Shown: one piece after another, positions 1-9,900 of the stretch | How positions within the stretch are numbered: position 1 is the first letter of the stretch | Layout: each line of letters opens with the position of its first letter | Assembly: GCF_028807635.1 (NCBI RefSeq) | Contig: NZ_JARBAX010000002.1 | Coordinates: forward strand, 868,001 to 932,000 | DNA: 64,000 nucleotides | Direction: 5' to 3' | Origin: Streptomyces spiramyceticus | GTDB taxonomy: Bacteria; Actinomycetota; Actinomycetes; Streptomycetales; Streptomycetaceae | Position numbers and translations under genes: made by a program | Notes under the pieces: model-generated | Told to the model about the DNA's origin: nothing | Seen by the model: the letters and a program-made list of their open reading frames with translations, nothing else | The model's database searches: none

Positions 1-1
1 G

Positions 2-559
2 ATCGGCACCGGTATTGGTTGCGGCATCGTCGTCGGCGGCGAGGTCTACCGGGGCACGACGGGCAGCGCGGGCGACATAGGCCACATCCAGGTCGAACCG
101 GAAGGCCGCGCCTGCGCCTGCGGCAACCGGGGCTGCCTGGAAGCCCACTTCAGCGGCGCCGCGCTGGCCCGCGACGCCGAGGAAGCGGCCCGCTCCGGCC
201 AGTCGGCCGAACTCGCCACGCGGCTCGAAGCCGCGGGACGGCTCACGGCCGCCGACGTCGCCGCGGCCGCGGCCGCGGGCGACGCCACCTCGCTGGCCCT
301 CATCCGCGAGGGCGGCAACCGCGTCGGCCAGGTCATCGCCGGACTCGTCAGCTTCTTCAACCCCGGGCTCGTGGTGATCGGCGGCGGGGTGACCGGCCTC
401 GGCCACACCCTGCTCGCCAGCGTCCGCACCCAGGTCTACCGCCAGTCGCTGCCCCTGGCGACCGGAAATCTGCCCATAGTCCTGGGCGAGTTGGGCCATG
501 CCGCCGGCGTGATCGGCGCGGCCAGGCTCATCAGCGACCACCTGTTCTCGCCTGCCTGA
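2..559 (+). CDS. ROK-family protein, C-terminal part (sugar-responsive repressor or sugar kinase)
   Basis: The reading frame is open from the window edge, so the start is missing; 185 residues remain. The ROK signature is clear: a glycine-rich nucleotide-binding stretch (IGTGIGCGIVVGG), then GHIQVEP, and the zinc-binding CACGNRGCLEA. A second glycine motif (PGLVVIGGG) lies near the C-terminus. ROK proteins are sugar kinases or, when an N-terminal winged helix is present, repressors of sugar operons. The part that would distinguish the two is outside the window. It lies 123 nt upstream of a sugar ABC transporter on the same strand, so a role as the local sugar-sensing regulator is plausible but inferred. 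Confidence 0.9.
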   Translation: MGTGIGCGIVVGGEVYRGTTGSAGDIGHIQVEPEGRACACGNRGCLEAHFSGAALARDAEEAARSGQSAELATRLEAAGRLTAADVAAAAAAGDATSLALIREGGNRVGQVIAGLVSFFNPGLVVIGGGVTGLGHTLLASVRTQVYRQSLPLATGNLPIVLGELGHAAGVIGAARLISDHLFSPA

Positions 560-608
560 TCCTCCGGGCGAGTAAGCCATACGACGCCCCCCGCTCTTCC
601 GGCCGGGG

Positions 609-631
609 GTCCGGGGGTTGTCCCCCGGGAC
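609..631 (+). terminator. GC-rich hairpin between ROK gene and ABC transporter
   Basis: A stem of nine pairs with one bulged G closes a TTGT loop (arms 609-617 and 622-631). No T-tract follows, which is usual for streptomycete terminators. It could attenuate or separate transcription of the ROK gene from the transporter operon. Confidence 0.45.
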
Positions 632-682
632 AGCACAGTCCTGTTCGCTCACCGGCCGCCGCCCCAGCCGAGGGGAACCGTC

Positions 683-2224
683 ATGGCACCAACACAAGCC
701 GATCCACCCCTACCTGCACCCCTTCTTACGATGTCCGGCATCACCAAGTCGTTCCCCGGCGTCCGCGCCCTCGACGGCGTAGACCTGAAGGTCCTCGCGG
801 GCGAGGTCCACTGCCTGCTCGGCCAGAACGGCGCCGGAAAGTCCACCCTCATCAAGGTCCTCGCCGGCGTACACCAGCCCGACGGCGGAGAGATCACCTG
901 GCAGGGCGCCGCGGTCGCCCTCAAGTCGCCCATCGCCGCCATGCGCCTCGGCATCGCCACCATCTACCAGGAACTCGACCTGGTGAAAGGCCTGTCGGTC
1001 GCCGAGAACATCTTCCTCGGCCACGAGCCGACCACCGCGGGCTTTGTCGTACGCGGCAGGGAGGCCCGCGCGTCCGCCGCCGCCCTGCTCAAACGGCTCG
1101 GCCACCCCGAGATCGACTCCGGCAGTCTCGTCGGGTCGCTCTCCGCCGCCCAGCAGCAGATCGTCTCCATGGCCCGCGCCCTCTCGCACGACGTACGCCT
1201 CATCGTGATGGACGAGCCGTCCGCCGCCCTCGACCCCGACGAGGTCGACAACCTCTTCCGTATCGTCGCCGGACTCACCGCGGACGGCGTCGCCGTCGTC
1301 TACATCTCCCACCGCCTCGAAGAGATCCGCCGCATCGGCGATCGCGTGACCGTGCTCAAGGACGGCCGCGCCGTGGCGGTCGGGCTGCCCGCCAAGAGCA
1401 CCCCGACGCGCGAGGTCGTCGCCCTGATGACCGGTCGTGATGTGGAGTACGTCTTCCCCGAACGGCCCGCGGGCGGACCCTCGGCCGCCGAGCCCGTGCT
1501 ACGCGTCGAAGGGCTGGCCAGGGACGGCGAGTTCGAGGCCCTCGACCTCGATGTCCGCCCCGGCGAAATAGTCGGCCTCGCCGGTCTCGTCGGCTCCGGA
1601 CGCTCCGAAGTGCTGGAGACGATCTACGGGGCGCGCAAACCCAGCGCCGGGCGCGTACTCGTCGAAGGGCGCCCCCTGCGCCCCGGCAGCGTCCGCGCCG
1701 CGGTCCGCGCCGGCATCGGACTCGCCCCCGAGGAACGCAAGGCCCAGGGCCTGCTCATGCTCGAATCCGTCACCCGCAACGTGTCCGTATCGACCCTGTC
1801 CCGCTTCTCGCGCGGCGGCTGGCTCGACCGTACGGCCGAACGCAAGGCGGCCCGGAAAGCCACCCGCGAACTGTCCCTGCGCCCCGACAACCCCGACGCC
1901 CGCATCCGCACCCTCTCCGGCGGCAACCAGCAGAAAGCCGTCCTGGCCCGCTGGCTGCTGCGCGGCTGCCGCGTCCTGCTGCTCGACGAGCCGACGCGCG
2001 GCGTCGACGTCGGGGCGCGCGCCGAGCTGTACGCCGTGATCCGGCGGCTTGCCGACGACGGGCTCGCCGTACTCCTCGTATCCAGCGAAGTCCCGGAAGT
2101 CCTGGGCCTCGCCGACCGGGTGCTGGTGCTCAGGGAGGGGCGCGTCGTACACGCCGCGCCTGCCCGGGAGCTCGACGAGCACCGCGTCCTCGACCTCGTG
2201 ATGGAAGAGAGCCCGACGCCATGA
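683..2224 (+). CDS. Sugar ABC transporter, double ATP-binding subunit (RbsA/MglA type)
   Basis: Energises import of a monosaccharide or polyol from the inner face of the membrane. The 513-residue protein has two ABC domains in tandem, as in RbsA/MglA. The first has Walker A GQNGAGKST at about residues 47-55, a divergent signature (LSAAQQQ) and Walker B LIVMDEPS near 175. The second has the degenerate Walker A typical of the family (GLVGSGRSE, about 298) and a canonical signature LSGGNQQK near 411. The ATG is preceded by AGGGGAA at good spacing. Its stop overlaps the permease start by four bases (ATGA), so the two are translationally coupled. The substrate cannot be read from the sequence. Confidence 0.96.
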   Translation: MAPTQADPPLPAPLLTMSGITKSFPGVRALDGVDLKVLAGEVHCLLGQNGAGKSTLIKVLAGVHQPDGGEITWQGAAVALKSPIAAMRLGIATIYQELDLVKGLSVAENIFLGHEPTTAGFVVRGREARASAAALLKRLGHPEIDSGSLVGSLSAAQQQIVSMARALSHDVRLIVMDEPSAALDPDEVDNLFRIVAGLTADGVAVVYISHRLEEIRRIGDRVTVLKDGRAVAVGLPAKSTPTREVVALMTGRDVEYVFPERPAGGPSAAEPVLRVEGLARDGEFEALDLDVRPGEIVGLAGLVGSGRSEVLETIYGARKPSAGRVLVEGRPLRPGSVRAAVRAGIGLAPEERKAQGLLMLESVTRNVSVSTLSRFSRGGWLDRTAERKAARKATRELSLRPDNPDARIRTLSGGNQQKAVLARWLLRGCRVLLLDEPTRGVDVGARAELYAVIRRLADDGLAVLLVSSEVPEVLGLADRVLVLREGRVVHAAPARELDEHRVLDLVMEESPTP

Positions 2225-3261
2225 CGCAGCCTGTCTCGCCGGCGCAACAGCAGCAGGACGGACCGGTCGTCACCACCACCAAGTCGCCCACGCCGCAGTC
2301 GGCCTGGCGCGCGCTCGGGCTGCGCCTCGACGTACGCAACCTGTCGCTGCTCGGCGTACTCGCGGTCCTCGTCGCGGTCGGCGGCTTCACCAAGCCCGAG
2401 CAGTTCCTGGACAGCAGCAACCTCCAGCTCGTCCTCACCCAGGCCTCCGTCATCGGCGTCGTCACCGTCGGCATGACCTTCGTCATCACCAGCGGCGGCA
2501 TCGACCTCTCGGTGGGTGCGATCGTGGCCCTCGCCTCGGTGTGGGCGACGACGCTCGCGACTCAGGAGTACGGCTTCGCGGGCATCCTCTTCACGGCAGT
2601 GATCGTGGGCCTGGCCTGCGGACTCGTCAACGGACTGCTCATCGCGTACGGCGGGATGGTGCCGTTCATCGCGACGCTCGCCATGCTGGCATCGGCCCGC
2701 GGACTCGCCCTCCAGATCACCGACGGCAAGACGCAGATCGTGACCGTCGAGACGGTACTCGACCTCGGCATCCCGGATGCGTACGTCCTCGGCATCCCGC
2801 CGCTCGTCCTGGTCTTCGCTGTGGTCACCGTCGTGGGCTGGCTGCTGCTCAACCGCACCACCTTCGGGCGGCGCACGGTCGCGGTCGGCGGCAACGCGGA
2901 GGCAGCCCGGCTCGCCGGCATCGACGTACGGCGCCAGCGCCTGTACCTCTACCTGCTGTCCGGACTGTGCTGCGGCATCGCGGCCTTCCTGCTGATCATC
3001 CTGTCCGGCTCCGGACAGAACACCAACGGGAATCTGTACGAACTCGACGCCATCGCCGCCGCGATCATCGGCGGAACGCTGCTCAGCGGCGGCCGGGGCA
3101 CGATCGTCGGCTCCGTACTCGGCGTCCTCGTCTTCACCACGATCACCAACATCTTCGCGCTCAACAACCTGCAGAGCGACGTCCAGCAGATCGCCAAGGG
3201 CGCGATCATCGTCGCCGCCGTACTGGTCCAGCGCCGAACGGCGCGCGACGGCGAGGCCTGA
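2221..3261 (+). CDS. Sugar ABC transporter permease (RbsC type)
   Basis: Membrane channel subunit of the ribose-type importer; it works as a dimer with the double ATPase encoded just upstream. The 346-residue protein has a hydrophilic N-terminus of about 35 residues and then roughly nine to ten hydrophobic segments. It shows the family motif ITSGGIDLSVGAIVALAS in the first third, the conserved GGNAEAARLAGID cytoplasmic loop, and IIGGTLLSGGRGTIVGSVLG near the end. It starts inside the stop codon of the ATPase gene. A 90-nt gap separates it from the binding-protein gene. Confidence 0.96.
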   Translation: MTQPVSPAQQQQDGPVVTTTKSPTPQSAWRALGLRLDVRNLSLLGVLAVLVAVGGFTKPEQFLDSSNLQLVLTQASVIGVVTVGMTFVITSGGIDLSVGAIVALASVWATTLATQEYGFAGILFTAVIVGLACGLVNGLLIAYGGMVPFIATLAMLASARGLALQITDGKTQIVTVETVLDLGIPDAYVLGIPPLVLVFAVVTVVGWLLLNRTTFGRRTVAVGGNAEAARLAGIDVRRQRLYLYLLSGLCCGIAAFLLIILSGSGQNTNGNLYELDAIAAAIIGGTLLSGGRGTIVGSVLGVLVFTTITNIFALNNLQSDVQQIAKGAIIVAAVLVQRRTARDGEA

Positions 3262-3351
3262 TCCCGCACCTCCGGCTCCTCACGCCCCTCCGCCTCCTCC
3301 CGCTCCTCCTCCCTCACTCCCGTACATCCCTGACTGAAGGGTTGAACAGCC

Positions 3352-4389
3352 ATGCCAGAAACCAGTCGCAGAGGACTGCTCTTCGGCACCGCAGCCGTGT
3401 CCGCGGGCGCCCTGCTCACCGCATGCACCAGCAATGAACCCAAGAAGCAGGAGCCGGCGGCCAACAACGCGCCCGCCGCCGACGACAAGCCCGGCAAGAA
3501 GGTCACCATCGGTTTCGCGGGTCCGCAGGCGGACCACGGGTGGCTCAACGCCATCAACGAGAACGCCAAGTCGCGCGCCGAGAGGTACTCGGAGGTGACC
3601 CTGGAGATCACCGAGGGCTCGAACGACACAGCGGCGCAGATCGGCCAGGTCCAGACGCTGATCAACAAGAAGGTCGACGTACTGGTGATCCTGCCGGCCG
3701 ACGGCAAGGCCCTCACCCAGGTCGGCCTCCAGGCCATGAAGGCGGGCATCCCCGTCGTCAACCTGGACCGGATCTTCGCATCGCCGCAGGCCTACCGCTG
3801 CTGGATCGGCGGCGACAACTACGGCATGGGGCTGAACGCCGGGAACTACATCGGTGAGCAGCTCAAGGACAAGCCGAACGCCAAGGTGGTGGAACTGGCG
3901 GGGCTCGACAACCTGGAGCTGACCAAGCAGCGCAGCCAGGGCTTCGCGGACGCCCTCAAGAACTACCCCAACGTCAAGCGGGTCGCCCGCCAGGCCGCCG
4001 ACTTCACCGTCGAGTCGGGCCAGGCCAAGATGGCCCAGCTGCTGCAGGCGCAGAAGAAGTTCGACGCGCTGTGGAACCACGACGACGACCAGGGCGTGGG
4101 CGCCCTGCGCGCCATCCAGCAGGCCGGGCGCGACGACTTCCTGATGGTCGGCGGCGCCGGCGCCAAGGCCGCGATGGACGCCATCAAGGCGGACAACAGC
4201 GTGCTCAAGGCCACCGTCCTCTACCCGCCGACCATGGCCGCGTCCGCCATCGACCTGGCGCGCGCACTCGGCCAGGGCAAGGGCGTCAGCGGCATGTCCG
4301 AGCTGGAGATCCCGGCCTCGATCACCCTCTACTCGGCCGTCGTCACCAAGGACAACGTCGACGACTACCTGCCGACGGGCTTCAGCTGA
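3352..4389 (+). CDS. Sugar-binding lipoprotein of the ABC importer (periplasmic-binding-protein 1, RbsB-like)
   Basis: Captures the sugar outside the cell and delivers it to the permease. The N-terminus carries a twin-arginine motif (TSRRGLLFG) followed by a lipobox LLTAC with Cys25 as the lipidation site, so it is probably exported by Tat and anchored to the membrane. The mature part (KKVTIGFAGPQADHGW..., VDVLVILPADGKAL, GIPVVNLDR) is the two-lobed sugar-binding fold related to the LacI core. The length of 345 residues is normal. Together with the ATPase and permease it forms a complete importer. The ligand is unknown; oxidoreductase and isomerase neighbours suggest a sugar or cyclitol that is oxidised after uptake. 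Confidence 0.95.
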   Translation: MPETSRRGLLFGTAAVSAGALLTACTSNEPKKQEPAANNAPAADDKPGKKVTIGFAGPQADHGWLNAINENAKSRAERYSEVTLEITEGSNDTAAQIGQVQTLINKKVDVLVILPADGKALTQVGLQAMKAGIPVVNLDRIFASPQAYRCWIGGDNYGMGLNAGNYIGEQLKDKPNAKVVELAGLDNLELTKQRSQGFADALKNYPNVKRVARQAADFTVESGQAKMAQLLQAQKKFDALWNHDDDQGVGALRAIQQAGRDDFLMVGGAGAKAAMDAIKADNSVLKATVLYPPTMAASAIDLARALGQGKGVSGMSELEIPASITLYSAVVTKDNVDDYLPTGFS

Positions 4390-4449
4390 CCGGGCCGCGC
4401 CCGCCTGCCCCCACCGAGCGAGTGACGAGTCCGACGAGGAGGAATCCGG

Positions 4450-5706
4450 ATGGCCCGTAAGGAAGAGACGGATACGGAGACGGGTACAGGTGCGGCTGCG
4501 GAGGCTGCGGCGCAGGCGGCGGCCGGTGAGCCGCCCGCGCTCGGCGTCGGCATGGTCGGATACGCGTTCATGGGCGCGGCCCACTCCCAGGGCTGGCGCA
4601 CTGCGGGCCGCGTGTTCGACCTGCCGGCGCGGCCGGTCCTCGCGGCCGTCTGCGGACGCGACCGCGCGGCCGTACGGGCAGCGGCGGACAAGCACGGCTG
4701 GGCAGCGGCGGAGACCGACTGGCGCGACCTCATCGCCCGCGACGACGTGCAGATAGTCGACATCTGCACACCGGGGGACAGCCACGCGGAGATCGCCGTC
4801 GCCGCGCTCGACGCGGGCAAGCATGTGCTGTGCGAGAAGCCGCTGGCCAACTCGGTCGCCGAGGCACAGGCCATGACGGCGGCGGCGGAACGGGCACGCG
4901 CACGCGGCCAGGTGGCGATGGTCGGCTTCAACTACCGCCGGGTCCCCGCCATGGCGTACGCCCGCCGCATGATCGGTGAGGGCAGGCTCGGGGCGCTCAG
5001 GCACGTACGCGTCACCTATCTCCAGGACTGGCTCGTCGACCCGGAGTTCCCGCTGGCCTGGCGGCTCCGGCGGGAGCACGCGGGGTCCGGCGCGCTCGGC
5101 GACCTGGGGGCGCACATAGTCGACCTCGCGCAGTATCTGGCGGGGGAGCCGCTCGTGGGAGTGTCGGCGATGACCGAGACGTTCGTACGCTCGCGGCCGC
5201 TGCCCGCAGGGGCGCCGTCCGGCCTCTCGGGCGGCGGTGGCGCAGCGGCCGGGCGCGGTGCTGTGACCGTCGACGACGCGGCGCTGTTCACGGGGCGGCT
5301 CGCGTCGGGGGCGCTGGCCTCCTTCGAGGCGACGCGGATGGCGGCCGGCCGCAAGAACGCGCTCAGGCTCGAACTCAACGGTGAACAGGGCTCGTTGGCC
5401 TTCGACCTGGAGCGGCTCAATGAGCTGTCCTTCCACGACCATACCGAGCCGGCCGTCTCCTCCGGGTTCCGGCGGATCCTCGTGACCGAGCCGGAGCATC
5501 CGTACCTGGAGGCGTGGTGGCCGCCCGGCCATGCCCTCGGTTACGAACACACCTTCGTCCACCAGGCGCGCGACCTGGTCCATGCCATCGCCACCGGCGC
5601 CGATCCGGAGCCGTCCTTCGCCGACGGGCTCCAGGTGCAGCGAGTTCTGGCGGCGGTGGAGGAGAGTGCAGAGAAAAACGCGGTCTACACGCCCGTACTC
5701 GCTTAG
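4450..5706 (+). CDS. Gfo/Idh/MocA-family NAD(P)-dependent sugar oxidoreductase
   Basis: Oxidises or reduces a hydroxyl of a sugar or cyclitol with NAD(P). The Rossmann motif is [14 protein letters not shown] near residues 33-46, and the family lysine sits in CEKPLANS near 138. A 30-residue acidic, alanine-rich N-terminal extension precedes the fold, making the protein (418 aa) slightly longer than usual. GAGGAGG lies seven bases before the ATG. The family includes inositol dehydrogenase, glucose-fructose oxidoreductase and 3-keto-sugar-forming enzymes. It sits 60 nt after the binding protein and 14 nt before a TIM-barrel isomerase, so it is probably the first catabolic step after uptake. Confidence 0.94.
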   Translation: MARKEETDTETGTGAAAEAAAQAAAGEPPALGVGMVGYAFMGAAHSQGWRTAGRVFDLPARPVLAAVCGRDRAAVRAAADKHGWAAAETDWRDLIARDDVQIVDICTPGDSHAEIAVAALDAGKHVLCEKPLANSVAEAQAMTAAAERARARGQVAMVGFNYRRVPAMAYARRMIGEGRLGALRHVRVTYLQDWLVDPEFPLAWRLRREHAGSGALGDLGAHIVDLAQYLAGEPLVGVSAMTETFVRSRPLPAGAPSGLSGGGGAAAGRGAVTVDDAALFTGRLASGALASFEATRMAAGRKNALRLELNGEQGSLAFDLERLNELSFHDHTEPAVSSGFRRILVTEPEHPYLEAWWPPGHALGYEHTFVHQARDLVHAIATGADPEPSFADGLQVQRVLAAVEESAEKNAVYTPVLA

Positions 5707-5720
5707 GAGGTCCGTCAGGA

Positions 5721-6725
5721 ATGCCACGTCCATTCACGCTCTTCACCGGCCAGTGGGCCGACCTGCCGTTGGAGGAGGTCTGCCGGCTCGCCCGCGACTT
5801 CGGCTACGACGGGCTCGAACTCGCCTGCTGGGGCGACCACTTCGAGGTCGACAAGGCGCTGGCCGACCCCGGCTATTTGGATGGTCGCCGCGCGCTGCTC
5901 GACAAGTACGGCCTGAAGTGCTGGGCGATCTCCAACCATCTCGTCGGCCAGGCCGTCTGCGACGCGATCATCGACGAGCGGCATCAGGCGATCCTGCCCG
6001 CGCGTATCTGGGGCGACGGCGAGCCCGAGGGCGTACGGCAGCGAGCGGCGGCCGAGATGGCCGACACGGCCAGGGCCGCGGCGGCCTTCGGGGTCCGTAC
6101 GGTCGTCGGGTTCACCGGTTCCTCGATCTGGCACCTGATGGCGATGTTCCCGCCGGTGCCGGAACGGATGATCGAACGCGGGTACGAGGACTTCGCCGCG
6201 CGCTGGAACCCGGTCCTCGACGTCTTCGACGAGCAGGGCGTGCGCTTCGCCCACGAGGTGCACCCGAGCGAGATCGCGTACGACTACTGGACGACGCACC
6301 GAGCGCTGGAGGCCGTCGGGCACCGGGCCGCCTTCGGGCTGAACTTCGACCCGAGCCACTTCGTGTGGCAGGACCTCGATCCGGTCGGCTTCCTCTACGA
6401 CTTCCGCGACCGGATCTACCACGTCGACTGCAAGGAGGCACGCAAGCGGCTCGACGGGCGCAACGGGCGGCTCGGCTCGCATCTGCCGTGGGGGGATCCG
6501 CGGCGCGGCTGGGACTTCGTGTCGGCCGGGCACGGTGACGTTCCATGGGAAGACGTATTCCGGATGCTGCGCTCGATCGCGTACGAGGGGCCGGTCTCGG
6601 TGGAGTGGGAGGACGCGGGGATGGACCGCCTGACGGGCGCACCGGAAGCGCTTGTCACGCTGAAACGCTACGACTTCGACCCGCCGACGGCGTCGTTCGA
6701 CGCGGCGTTCGGCGGCGCCGAGTAA
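5721..6725 (+). CDS. Sugar phosphate isomerase/epimerase (xylose-isomerase-like TIM barrel)
   Basis: Belongs to the AP-endonuclease-2/IolE/xylose-isomerase-like barrels that isomerise, epimerise or dehydrate keto-sugars in the cytosol. The start is set by an ideal AGGAGG 10 nt before the ATG; the frame is open further upstream, but that part overlaps the oxidoreductase gene. The 334-residue protein has the typical first strand ([14 protein letters not shown]), a metal-ligand region ([11 protein letters not shown]), a conserved [10 protein letters not shown] and a C-terminal [12 protein letters not shown]. It is the last gene of the importer operon. Pairing with a Gfo/Idh/MocA enzyme is the usual layout for keto-sugar catabolism. 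Confidence 0.93.
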   Translation: MPRPFTLFTGQWADLPLEEVCRLARDFGYDGLELACWGDHFEVDKALADPGYLDGRRALLDKYGLKCWAISNHLVGQAVCDAIIDERHQAILPARIWGDGEPEGVRQRAAAEMADTARAAAAFGVRTVVGFTGSSIWHLMAMFPPVPERMIERGYEDFAARWNPVLDVFDEQGVRFAHEVHPSEIAYDYWTTHRALEAVGHRAAFGLNFDPSHFVWQDLDPVGFLYDFRDRIYHVDCKEARKRLDGRNGRLGSHLPWGDPRRGWDFVSAGHGDVPWEDVFRMLRSIAYEGPVSVEWEDAGMDRLTGAPEALVTLKRYDFDPPTASFDAAFGGAE

Positions 6726-6792
6726 ACATTTCCCCTCCGAAGCCCCCGCGGAAGGCGCCGCCGCCGGGTTGGTCCCCGCTGCCCACGCACCG

Positions 6793-6815
6793 CTTTGTCC
6801 TGCATCAGGGCAAAG
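6793..6815 (+). terminator. Short hairpin after the importer operon
   Basis: Ten-base-pair stem (arms 6793-6802 and 6806-6815, one G-T pair) with a three-base loop. It lies 68 nt after the isomerase stop in the 257-nt gap before the secreted dehydrogenase gene. It probably ends the importer transcript. Confidence 0.45.
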
Positions 6816-6982
6816 TTCAACCTCCCTCCCGCGCAAGGGCTTTCCGATCCGGACGAACGCCGCTACCGTCCCTGAGATGTACAGGACATGAGTAGGAATC
6901 CGGTGTGACGGCGCACTCCGGTTCCCGTAATCCGAGCGCATCCGCACCCGCCCGTTCAACCTGCTCACTCCGGAGGACACTC

Positions 6983-9900
6983 GTGCACAGAAAACGGCTC
7001 AACGCACGCAGAACTCTCGCACTCCTCACCAGCAGCCTCCTGGCCGCCACATCACTCACCCTGGCAACCCCCGCCACCGCCGCAGACGCCTCCGTCGCGG
7101 CCGAGGACTTCCAGCAGGTCACCCTCGCCAAGGGCGAGCCCGAGACGGGCGAACCCATGTCGCTCGCGGTGCTCCCCGACCGCAGAGTCCTGCACACCTC
7201 ACGCGACGGCGAGCTCCGGATGACCGATGCCGCCGGCAACACCCGCGTCATCGGCACGATCCCGGTCTACTCGCACGACGAAGAGGGCCTCCAGGGCATC
7301 GGCATCGACCCGAGGTTCAGCGAGAACCGGCGGATCTACCTCTACTACGCGCCCCCGCTGGACACCCCTGCGGGCGACGCCCCCAACGAAGGCACCGACG
7401 TCGAATTCGCCAAGTACGACGGCGTCAACCGGCTCTCCCGCTTCGTCCTCAAGGCCGACGGCAGCCTCGACAACGCCAGCGAGAAGAAGATCCTCGACGT
7501 ACCCGCAACGCGTGGCATCTGCTGCCACGTCGGCGGCGACATCGACTTCGACGCGCAGGGCAACCTCTACCTGTCGACCGGCGACGACTCCAATCCCTTT
7601 GCCTCCGACGGCTTCACCCCCATCGACGAACGCCCGAACCGCAATCCGGCGTACGACGCACGCCGCACCTCCGGCAACACGAACGATCTGCGCGGGAAGA
7701 TCCTCCGTATCAAGGTGAACGAGGACGGCTCGTACGCAGTTCCCGAAGGGAATCTCTTCGCCCCGGGAACCGCCAGAACGCGCCCCGAGATCTACGCCAT
7801 GGGCTTCCGCAACCCCTTCCGCTTCAGCGTCGACAAGCCCACCGGCATCCTGTACGTCGGCGACTACGGCCCCGACGCCGGCGCCGCCGACCCCAAGCGC
7901 GGCCCGGCCGGACAGGTCGAGTTCGCCCGCGTCACCAAGCCCGGCAACTTCGGCTGGCCCTTCTGCACCGGCAAGAACGACGCCTACGTCGACTACGACT
8001 TCGCGACGAAGGAGTCCGGCGCCAAGTTCGACTGCGCCGCGCCCAAGAACACCTCGCCGCACAACACCGGACTGACCGACCTGCCGCCCGCGCAGGAGGC
8101 CTGGATCCCGTACGACGGCGGATCCGTCCCCGAGTTCGGCACCGGCTCCGAGTCCCCGATGGGCGGCCCCGTATACCGGTACGACAAGGACCTCGACTCC
8201 CCGGTGAAGTTCCCCGAGGCGTACGACGGCGACTTCTTCGCGGGCGAGTTCGGCAGGCGCTGGATCAAGCGCATAGAACAGGACGCCAACGGCGCCGTAC
8301 AGTCCATCAACCCCGTCCCCTGGACCGGCACCCAGGTCATGGACTCCGCCTTCGGCCCCGACGGCGCGCTGTACGTCCTCGACTACGGCACTGCCTGGTT
8401 CGGCGGGAACGAGAACTCCGGGCTCTACCGCATCGAGAACGCCACCAGCGGCCACTCCCCGGTCGCCGAGGCCGCCGCCGACAAGACGTCCGGAATCGCC
8501 CCGCTGCGCGTGAAGTTCTCCTCGGCAGGGACAGCGGACTCCGACGGCGACGCACTGACCTACTCCTGGGCGTTCGGTGACGGCGGAACGTCGACCGCTG
8601 CCCACCCCACGTACACGTACAAGAAGAACGGCACGTACACCGCGACCGTGACCGCCAAGGACACCACCGGGCGTACAGGGTCGGCGAGCGTACAGGTCGT
8701 GGTCGGCAACACGGCGCCCAAGGTGACGCTCGAAATGCCCGGTGACGGGCAGCTGTTCAACTTCGGCGACGACGTGCCTTTCAAGGTGAAGGTCACCGAC
8801 CCGGAGGACGGCACCGTCGACTGCGCCAAGGTCAAGACGACGTACATCCTCGGCCACGACAGTCACGGCCACCCGGCCACTTCGGCCAACGGCTGCACCG
8901 GCACCATCAAAACGCCGAGCGACAGCAGCCACGACCCGAACGCCAACATCTTCGCGGTCTTCGACGCCGAGTACACGGACGGCGGAGGCGGCGGCCAGGC
9001 CCCGCTGACCAGCCACGACCAGAAGGTGCTCCAGCCCAAGCAGCGCCAGGCCGAGCACTACTCCACCCAGAGCGGCGTGGCACCGCAGAGCAAGCCGACC
9101 GCGCACGGCGGCAAGACCGTCGGCAACATCAGCAACGGTGACTGGATCGCCTTCAAGCCCTACCGCGTCGGCGACGCCACCTCGCTCACCGCGCGCGTCT
9201 CGTCCGGCGGAGCGGGCGGCACCCTGGAGGTCCGTACCGGATCACCGGACGGCCGGCTCATCGGCTCCACCGTGGTCCCCGTGACCGGCGGCTGGGACGT
9301 CTTCCAGAACGTCACCACCACCATCAAGCGGCCCCCGGCCGGGACGACCACTCTCTACCTGGTCTTCAAAGGCGGCGCCGGAGCCCTCTACGACGTCGAC
9401 GACTTCACCTTCTCCACGGCGAAGTCCGACGCGATCCCCAAGAAGCGGGTCCTGGTCTTCTCCAAGACCGCCGGATTCCGCCACGACTCCATCGGCACCG
9501 GCGTCACCGCGCTCAAGGAGCTCGGTGCCGAGCGCGGAATCGTCGTCGACGCCACCGAAGAGGCGAAGCAGTTCACCCGCGAGAACCTGGCGCGTTACGA
9601 CGCGGTGGCGTTCCTCTCCACGACGGGTGACGTGCTCAACGCCGATCAGCAGACGGTCTTCGAGCAGTACGTCGCCGACGGCGGCGGCTACATGGGCATC
9701 CATGCCGCCGCCGACACCGAGTACGACTGGAAGTTCTACGGCGGACTCGTCGGCGCGTACTTCGACTCGCACCCGCAGATCCAGCCCGCGACCGTGCGCG
9801 TCGAGGACCACGACCACCCCGCCACCGCGCATCTCGGCTCCACCTGGCAGCGCACCGACGAGTGGTACAACTACCGCACCAACCCGCGTGAGCAGGCCCG

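Noticed and set aside
3280..5733. 817-codon open frame on the minus strand
   Set aside because: It is antisense to the binding protein and oxidoreductase genes, has the low-complexity Gly/Arg/Asp composition of a GC-rich shadow frame, and shows no domain motif.
6905..6982. Earlier GTG start for the secreted GSDH/ThuA protein
   Set aside because: No ribosome site before it, and the added residues would bury the signal peptide; the GTG at 6983 has GGAGG at ideal spacing.
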